43,762 nucleotides of DNA from Bacteroidales bacterium (GTDB lineage: Bacteria; Bacteroidota; Bacteroidia; Bacteroidales; F082): positions 1 to 43,762 of the forward strand of contig JAFOBJ010000041.1 in NCBI GenBank assembly GCA_017381865.1, in the 5' to 3' direction. A program made the translations under genes and the position numbers. Below, one piece after another: positions 39,530-43,762 of the stretch. Numbering within the stretch: the first letter of the stretch is position 1; each line of letters begins with the position of its first letter. Below the pieces are notes generated by a model, which had not been told where the DNA came from, ran no database searches, and worked only from the letters and a program-made list of their open reading frames with translations.

Positions 39530-42500
39530 TTAATCATAAAAACTAATGATGATATTTACTCTCGTTCCCGATGCTACGCCTTTATCATCATACAAATCAA
39601 CGACTTCAACGCTAAAATCGTCATTTGATATTTTAGTCAAGGTTTCAAGACGTCTTTTAGTGATACTCATTCCATAAGACTTATGAGAAGCGCCTCTCTC
39701 CTGTTTCATTTTTTCAGAATGCTTACGTCCCACCCCATTATCTTCTACAACGCACAATAGTTTATCTTCAGAAAGCTTTGAAAATCTGATACTTAAAACA
39801 CAATTATCTTTTTTAGGCACGAGACCGTGAATTATAGCATTCTCAACGAAAGGCTGCACAATCAAAGGTGCGATTTCTATATTTGTGGCATCCACTTCAG
39901 GAGCAATATCGATTTTGTAACTAAACCTATTTCCCAAACGCATAGATTCCAATTGCAGATAAAGGCTAACTGCCTCTATTTCATCAGCCAATGTAACATA
40001 ACGTTCATTTGAATTATTCAAAATACGTCTCATCAACTTTGAAAAACTCGACAAATAACTGACTGCATTTTCAACGTCGTTGTCCAATATGTATTGCTGA
40101 ATGCTATTCAAAGTATTGAAAATCACATGCGGATTCATTTGCAACTGAAGTGTTTTCTGTTTCAACTGCAACATTTGCGTTTCTAGTTCCGTTATGATAC
40201 GTTTCTGTTCCCTCTTCTGATTTGCAAGCTTATTTCTTTGTCTAACAACAACATATATTGCAAAAGCCAATAATAATATCACTAATATATTGAACGAAGT
40301 TCTTTGGTACCACGCTGGATGAATTATTATTGTCAATTCCACGGGTTCTTCCATCCATTCATTAACTTCATTTGCTGCCTTGACCTTAAACACATATGTT
40401 CCTGGACGTATTTTATTATAATCAACATAACGATGGTTTGAATTATAAAATTCCCATCCTCTATCGTAATTATCAAGCATATATGAATATTTCACCATAT
40501 TCTTTCTCAACAGATTCAAAGTAGCGAATTCTATTTCAAAAGAATTGTATTTATACGACAAATGAATAGTATCGCCATGCGAAAGGTAACGATATTTTTT
40601 ACCATCACTAGTCATCAATTTTGTTATCACGACTTTAGGTTCTGTTGTTTCCAACTGAATTTCATCAGGTTTGAAATAATTAAAGCCACTGAATCCACCG
40701 AAGAACACATAACCGTCTTCGCTTTTCAAAAAAGCATTTGGAGAGAACTCATTACCTTGCAAACCATCGCTGACATCGTAATTAGTTGTTTCTCTTGTCG
40801 CCAAGCTATATTTCATAATACCTTTACTTGTACTTGCCCAGAGAGAACCATTATTATCAGGAATGATTGCATAAACCATGGTTCCAATGTCACCTATTAT
40901 TTTAGATGTCTTAAACTGTTTTTTATCTGGCGAAAACGACAACATACCATTAGAATACGAGCCAATATAATAACGTCCGTTCTCGCCATCCACAATATCG
41001 AAGAAACCATTGTTCTTAACAACATCATTTTGCGTCAAAGAGTCAGGCAAGTAATAAGTCGTAAAATTATCAGAATCAGAATTATATACAGCCAATCCAT
41101 TTCCTGTTGTTACATATAAGGCTTCATCGTCAAGCAACAAATCGAATATATCATAGTTTGGTATTGCACTTTTATCATTTCTTTGCGGAACATAAAACAT
41201 ATGTGTTTCATCGTTCAGATTTATACGGCACAAGCCCATATTTGTCGCGACCCACATATTATCGCATTCATCTTTGACTGTTCCTCTAACAACGGCATGT
41301 TTAAGTTTGCTTATGTTATATTTTTCAGAAACATCAACAACTTCATCTGCTTCAATATCATATATATACAAACCATCATTACGAGTTCCTACCCAAATAC
41401 AATTATTTTCATCCAGATAAAAATTGTATACATATAACGACTCGAAATAATTTTCTTTAGACTTGAAAAAAGATTTGAAATCGGTTATAGATTTATCATT
41501 GATATTAAACACTTTAATGCCTGATTCTGTGCCGACAAGAATATTATTATCTTCCATTTCAAGAAAACAGTTTATTGAAAGCATCGCACCGTTTTCATAG
41601 ATACTTACAGTCGAGAATTTGGCAAGATTATTTTCAAAACGATTCAAACCTGTGAAAGTCGCAATCCAAACAGAACCTTGCTCATCTTTATATATGTCAT
41701 AAATATAATTCTCTGACAGAGCATTTATCTTATTGAACTTTGATATATGTATCGCCGTATTATCCTGATAATTATACACATACAACCCATTAGTATATGT
41801 ACTTATCATCACTTCCTTATCGGTAAATGGAATTATTTTTGAAACATCCAATTTCAGAGACTTATTGCTAGTCAATGCATTAAGGTCTATCCTTTTAATA
41901 TTTACATTTTTTGCATCCAGCACACAAACTCCATTAGACGTTCCGACAAACAACATTTCATCGGACACTTTGCATATACATTTCAAGTCATTACTTGGCA
42001 ATGTATTTTCATAATTTCCAAAATAATTTAAATGTCTTAACGACTGATTTTCATCTTGATATATCACCAAACCATTAGATGTAGCCACGACCCATGAATC
42101 GTTGCTATCGACATGTTCTATGCCACGCACCTCATAATCAGGAAGATAATTATTGATTTTAGAAATCTTGAACTCTTTTGTTTTAAGATTATATACAGAT
42201 GTTCCGCCTTTTGTACAAATCACGACCTTTCCATTGATAGGCTGACTAATGTAAAATATGTGATTATCAGGAAGTTCAAGAGAATCTGTTTCTGCAAAGA
42301 AATTTGTTGTCTTTTTCTTTTTTATATCATAGACACAAAGTCCTTTTTCAGTTCCGACGAACAAAGTATCGCCAACGGAACGAATATCGGTTATCGTTGC
42401 ATTTATGATTCCCTCAATTTGATTATATTCTTCAAAGTTATAGCTATCGTATGAGTTCAATCCACGTTTCGTGCCGAACCACATCATGCCATTTTTATCC

Positions 42501-42670
42501 TGATCAATAGCTGTAACGACATTTGTACTGAGATAACTTTGTGAAACATTGTTTGTTGCGATGTCTTTATTAAGGATATAAGACGACAAACTATTATTCT
42601 GTCCCGACGATTCATTTACAAACATCAGGACCAGAATAACAAAAACAATATGTTTCACATTGTCAATCAT
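39530..42670 (-). CDS. Propeller-sensor histidine kinase (Reg_prop/Y_Y_Y, LytS-type)
   Basis: A 1046-aa inner-membrane sensor. The signal peptide (1 to about 23) is followed by a periplasmic double beta-propeller made of two-component-regulator repeats (about 45-700; examples GMMWFGTKRGLNSYD, GSVWIATFTGLNRF, NCIWVGTRNDGLYIYD), a Y_Y_Y domain (about 715-775), one transmembrane helix (about 780-800), a short coiled coil and a LytS-type kinase. The phosphoacceptor is His848 in LQMNPHVIFNTLNSIQ. The ATP-binding N-box PFVENAIIHG and VEDNGVGR follow. Unlike hybrid two-component systems of Bacteroides polysaccharide loci, the receiver and DNA-binding domain are on a separate LytTR protein. Its ATG overlaps the stop of the upstream lipoprotein gene (4 nt), so the three genes form one operon. 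Confidence 0.93.
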   Translation of the reverse strand: MIDNVKHIVFVILVLMFVNESSGQNNSLSSYILNKDIATNNVSQSYLSTNVVTAIDQDKNGMMWFGTKRGLNSYDSYNFEEYNQIEGIINATITDIRSVGDTLFVGTEKGLCVYDIKKKKTTNFFAETDSLELPDNHIFYISQPINGKVVICTKGGTSVYNLKTKEFKISKINNYLPDYEVRGIEHVDSNDSWVVATSNGLVIYQDENQSLRHLNYFGNYENTLPSNDLKCICKVSDEMLFVGTSNGVCVLDAKNVNIKRIDLNALTSNKSLKLDVSKIIPFTDKEVMISTYTNGLYVYNYQDNTAIHISKFNKINALSENYIYDIYKDEQGSVWIATFTGLNRFENNLAKFSTVSIYENGAMLSINCFLEMEDNNILVGTESGIKVFNINDKSITDFKSFFKSKENYFESLYVYNFYLDENNCIWVGTRNDGLYIYDIEADEVVDVSEKYNISKLKHAVVRGTVKDECDNMWVATNMGLCRINLNDETHMFYVPQRNDKSAIPNYDIFDLLLDDEALYVTTGNGLAVYNSDSDNFTTYYLPDSLTQNDVVKNNGFFDIVDGENGRYYIGSYSNGMLSFSPDKKQFKTSKIIGDIGTMVYAIIPDNNGSLWASTSKGIMKYSLATRETTNYDVSDGLQGNEFSPNAFLKSEDGYVFFGGFSGFNYFKPDEIQLETTEPKVVITKLMTSDGKKYRYLSHGDTIHLSYKYNSFEIEFATLNLLRKNMVKYSYMLDNYDRGWEFYNSNHRYVDYNKIRPGTYVFKVKAANEVNEWMEEPVELTIIIHPAWYQRTSFNILVILLLAFAIYVVVRQRNKLANQKREQKRIITELETQMLQLKQKTLQLQMNPHVIFNTLNSIQQYILDNDVENAVSYLSSFSKLMRRILNNSNERYVTLADEIEAVSLYLQLESMRLGNRFSYKIDIAPEVDATNIEIAPLIVQPFVENAIIHGLVPKKDNCVLSIRFSKLSEDKLLCVVEDNGVGRKHSEKMKQERGASHKSYGMSITKRRLETLTKISNDDFSVEVVDLYDDKGVASGTRVNIIISFYD

Positions 42671-43059
42671 GGTCTTACATCGCTAACGCCATCCATAATC
42701 ATTACATTATCCACTTTATTTGGACAATAATCATTTTTTTTCTTGAACAATGAACGCTTTGTTTTTCTTTCTTTTACAGGAGTATTTTTCAAGCTGATTT
42801 TCTCATTTTTCTTCATTTCTGCCTGTACTTCCTTTGTTTGGCGTTTGAAATGTTCTTTTTTCAGTCTTTCATACTCTCTTTCATTCACCTCGGCGTTCTT
42901 TTCATTTTTATCATCCTTCAAAGTTTCGTCCATATCATTCGAATACACAGGCACAACGACCTCTAAAGATTCGTCTTCTGTTGTTTCTTTAGTTGTTGAA
43001 CATGAATAAAAAAATACATTTAACAACAACAAAACCAATAAGATAATACGTTTTTTCAT
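42667..43059 (-). CDS. Small lipoprotein leading the two-component operon
   Basis: A 130-aa lipoprotein (lipobox FYSC, lipidated Cys20) followed by an acidic Thr/Glu-rich segment, then a strongly charged Lys/Glu-rich region (about 50-110) that probably forms a helix or coiled coil, and a short C-terminus with one Cys (YCPNKVDNVMIMDGVSDVRP). No family is recognised. Its stop overlaps the kinase ATG (ATGA-type overlap), so it is translated with the sensor and may be an accessory to it, for example an envelope tether or signal modulator; that role is inference. It is transcribed from the box at 43101-43108. Confidence 0.8.
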   Translation of the reverse strand: MKKRIILLVLLLLNVFFYSCSTTKETTEDESLEVVVPVYSNDMDETLKDDKNEKNAEVNEREYERLKKEHFKRQTKEVQAEMKKNEKISLKNTPVKERKTKRSLFKKKNDYCPNKVDNVMIMDGVSDVRP

Positions 43060-43100
43060 AGCAATAAATGTTATACTTTTCTTTTTTTCTAAAAATTAAA

Positions 43101-43108
43101 CAAATATA
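43101..43108 (-). promoter_or_regulatory. -7 box TATATTTG for the two-component operon
   Basis: TATATTTG on the minus strand, 42 nt before the lipoprotein ATG. Only 3 nt separate it from the divergent plus-strand box at 43112-43119. Confidence 0.55.
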
Positions 43109-43111
43109 TTG

Positions 43112-43119
43112 TATTTTTG
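43112..43119 (+). promoter_or_regulatory. -7 box TATTTTTG for the Rieske-like lipoprotein
   Basis: TATTTTTG, 10 nt before the ATG at 43130, implying a leader of only a few bases. Confidence 0.55.
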
Positions 43120-43129
43120 TTTTCAAGTT

Positions 43130-43558
43130 ATGAAAAAATTTTTGGTCATATTAGTATTTTTTTTAGGCTTCAATTCATGTATTGACACGCCTTACAATCC
43201 GAACACGCCAGATGTCTACATCAATTTCGAGATTTATCCTAATTCCACATTTTATCCTGAATTAAATACAGTAAGCGGATGTCTTGAATTCTATGCTCCT
43301 TGGCCAAGTCGAGGCATCATCATTTATCGCTACTCACAAGACGAATTCAAGGCTTACGAACGACAATCGCCAAACGAGCCTAATTATTGCGGCGAAAACT
43401 CCAAACTTATAGTCGAATTTCCTTTCGTCGTCGACACTTGTCTTGACATAAAATACAGTATATTAGACGGTTCCATATTCACACCTAATTATATGGGTTA
43501 TCCTCTGATTGAATACAGAACTCAATATGACGGACACACTCTTAGGGTTTTTAATTAG
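43130..43558 (+). CDS. Small lipoprotein, Rieske-like fold without cluster ligands
   Basis: A 142-aa lipoprotein (lipobox FNSC, lipidated Cys17). The pattern YINFEIYPNS, RGIIIYRYSQDEFKAYERQSP, then CLDIKYSILDGSIFTPNYMG and PLIEYRTQYDGHTLRVFN follows the Rieske domain layout: strand, first ligand loop, second ligand loop, then G-PL and a closing strand. However, the CxH and CxxH motifs that hold a [2Fe-2S] cluster are absent: SPNEP replaces the first, and CLDIKY keeps one Cys but no His in the second. It is probably a cluster-less relative, common among small Bacteroidota lipoproteins. The start is set at the internal ATG; the frame upstream begins with TTG inside the promoter. The stop overlaps an AGGAACTA repeat. 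Confidence 0.6.
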   Translation: MKKFLVILVFFLGFNSCIDTPYNPNTPDVYINFEIYPNSTFYPELNTVSGCLEFYAPWPSRGIIIYRYSQDEFKAYERQSPNEPNYCGENSKLIVEFPFVVDTCLDIKYSILDGSIFTPNYMGYPLIEYRTQYDGHTLRVFN

Positions 43559-43596
43559 GAACTAAGGAATTGAGGAACTAAGGAACTAAGGGGATG
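43557..43596. repeat. AGGAACTA 8-nt tandem repeat
   Basis: Units of 8 nt: aggaacta, aggaattg, aggaacta, aggaacta, aggggatg. The array begins at the stop codon of the preceding lipoprotein gene. Confidence 0.8.
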
Positions 43597-43677
43597 AAGG
43601 TATGAGGAATTGGAGATTTTAGGTATAATTGCCAAAAATGGTTGGTAAAATCAATATAACCCATTAGTACATAGATA

Positions 43678-43723
43678 AATATAATAACTTTGATGAAAAC
43701 GTTTTCATCAAAGTTATTATATT
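43678..43723. repeat. 46-bp perfect loopless palindrome
   Basis: Two 23-nt arms meet at AAC/GTT (43700/43701); the right arm from the centre begins GTTTTCATCAAAGTTATTAT. It lies about 120 nt past the lipoprotein stop and 14 nt before a REP-like hairpin. It may be a terminator or part of a mobile palindromic unit; the U-run is weak. Confidence 0.9.
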
Positions 43724-43737
43724 ATGTCAGAATCACA

Positions 43738-43762
43738 GCCCTGTAAGGGCGTCAGATTATAG
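43738..43762 (+). repeat. REP-like unit at the window edge
   Basis: Hairpin GCCCT-gta-AGGGC (43738-43750), followed by GTCAGATTATAG. Same plan as the RAYT-flanking units (stem, gta loop, stem, then G-n-C/A-AGA-n-TATAG), 30 kb from the transposase. The unit may continue past the window end. Confidence 0.75.

Noticed and set aside
40562-41119. A 185-codon frame opposite the histidine kinase propeller
   Set aside because: The propeller repeats on the minus strand are clear; this frame has no start context or recognised motif.

Overview
The window looks like chromosome from a Bacteroidota bacterium, most likely order Bacteroidales; I cannot name a genus. The evidence is a type IX secretion system (T9SS) sorting domain, a T9SS plug protein, a PorV/PorQ-like barrel, several TonB-dependent receptors, a GH92 lipoprotein, and repeated use of the Bacteroidota -7 promoter box TAnnTTTG with no clear Shine-Dalgarno sites. 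I found 26 protein-coding genes and no tRNA, rRNA or CRISPR.

Layout. 1-572 is gene-free and full of short dispersed repeats. 573-8596 holds a T9SS-exported Asp-box protein, a divergent GH92 alpha-mannosidase-like lipoprotein and a TonB-dependent receptor. 8741-13098 is the methionine pair metH-metF. 13267-13942 is a compact REP-associated tyrosine transposase (RAYT/IS200-like) unit with two 60-nt inverted arms. 13958-17837 is priA with the T9SS plug protein upstream of it. 17971-20615 holds apbE, a Cys-rich one-pass membrane protein and tyrS. 20730-25047 holds a SUMF1-domain lipoprotein, an SDR epimerase and a GH16-like lipoprotein. 25085-29090 holds an rlmL-like RNA methyltransferase, a MazG-type pyrophosphohydrolase, a DUF5686-like barrel, a HIT protein and greA. 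29207-38420 is a three-gene surface operon: TonB receptor, 1451-aa secreted protein, PorV/PorQ-like barrel. 38768-43059 is a LytS/LytR-type two-component operon led by a small lipoprotein, and a divergent lipoprotein with a Rieske-like but ligand-less pattern follows at 43130-43558.

The most unusual signal is not a single gene. Degenerate tandem arrays with a strict 7-nt period (a few with 8) are scattered through the window on both strands. They lie not only between genes but inside them. Ten consecutive heptamers encode the start and hydrophobic core of the plug protein's signal peptide. Eleven encode an in-frame insertion between helicase motifs of PriA. Eight encode a 7-aa-periodic insertion in the DUF5686-like barrel. 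Other arrays supply the last residues and stop codons of the RlmL-like protein and the 76-aa membrane protein, and repeats also make the tail of ApbE. The heptamer words differ between arrays but the period is kept. Alongside these are a GTAGAGACG-ended inverted repeat, a REP family tied to the RAYT gene, and long loopless perfect palindromes of 32 and 46 bp.

How genes work together: metH and metF catalyse successive steps of methyl transfer to homocysteine. GreA and HIT form a short operon behind a leader hairpin. The plug protein, the T9SS cargo and the PorV/PorQ-like barrel belong to one export route. GH92 and the GH16-like protein would act on external glycans.
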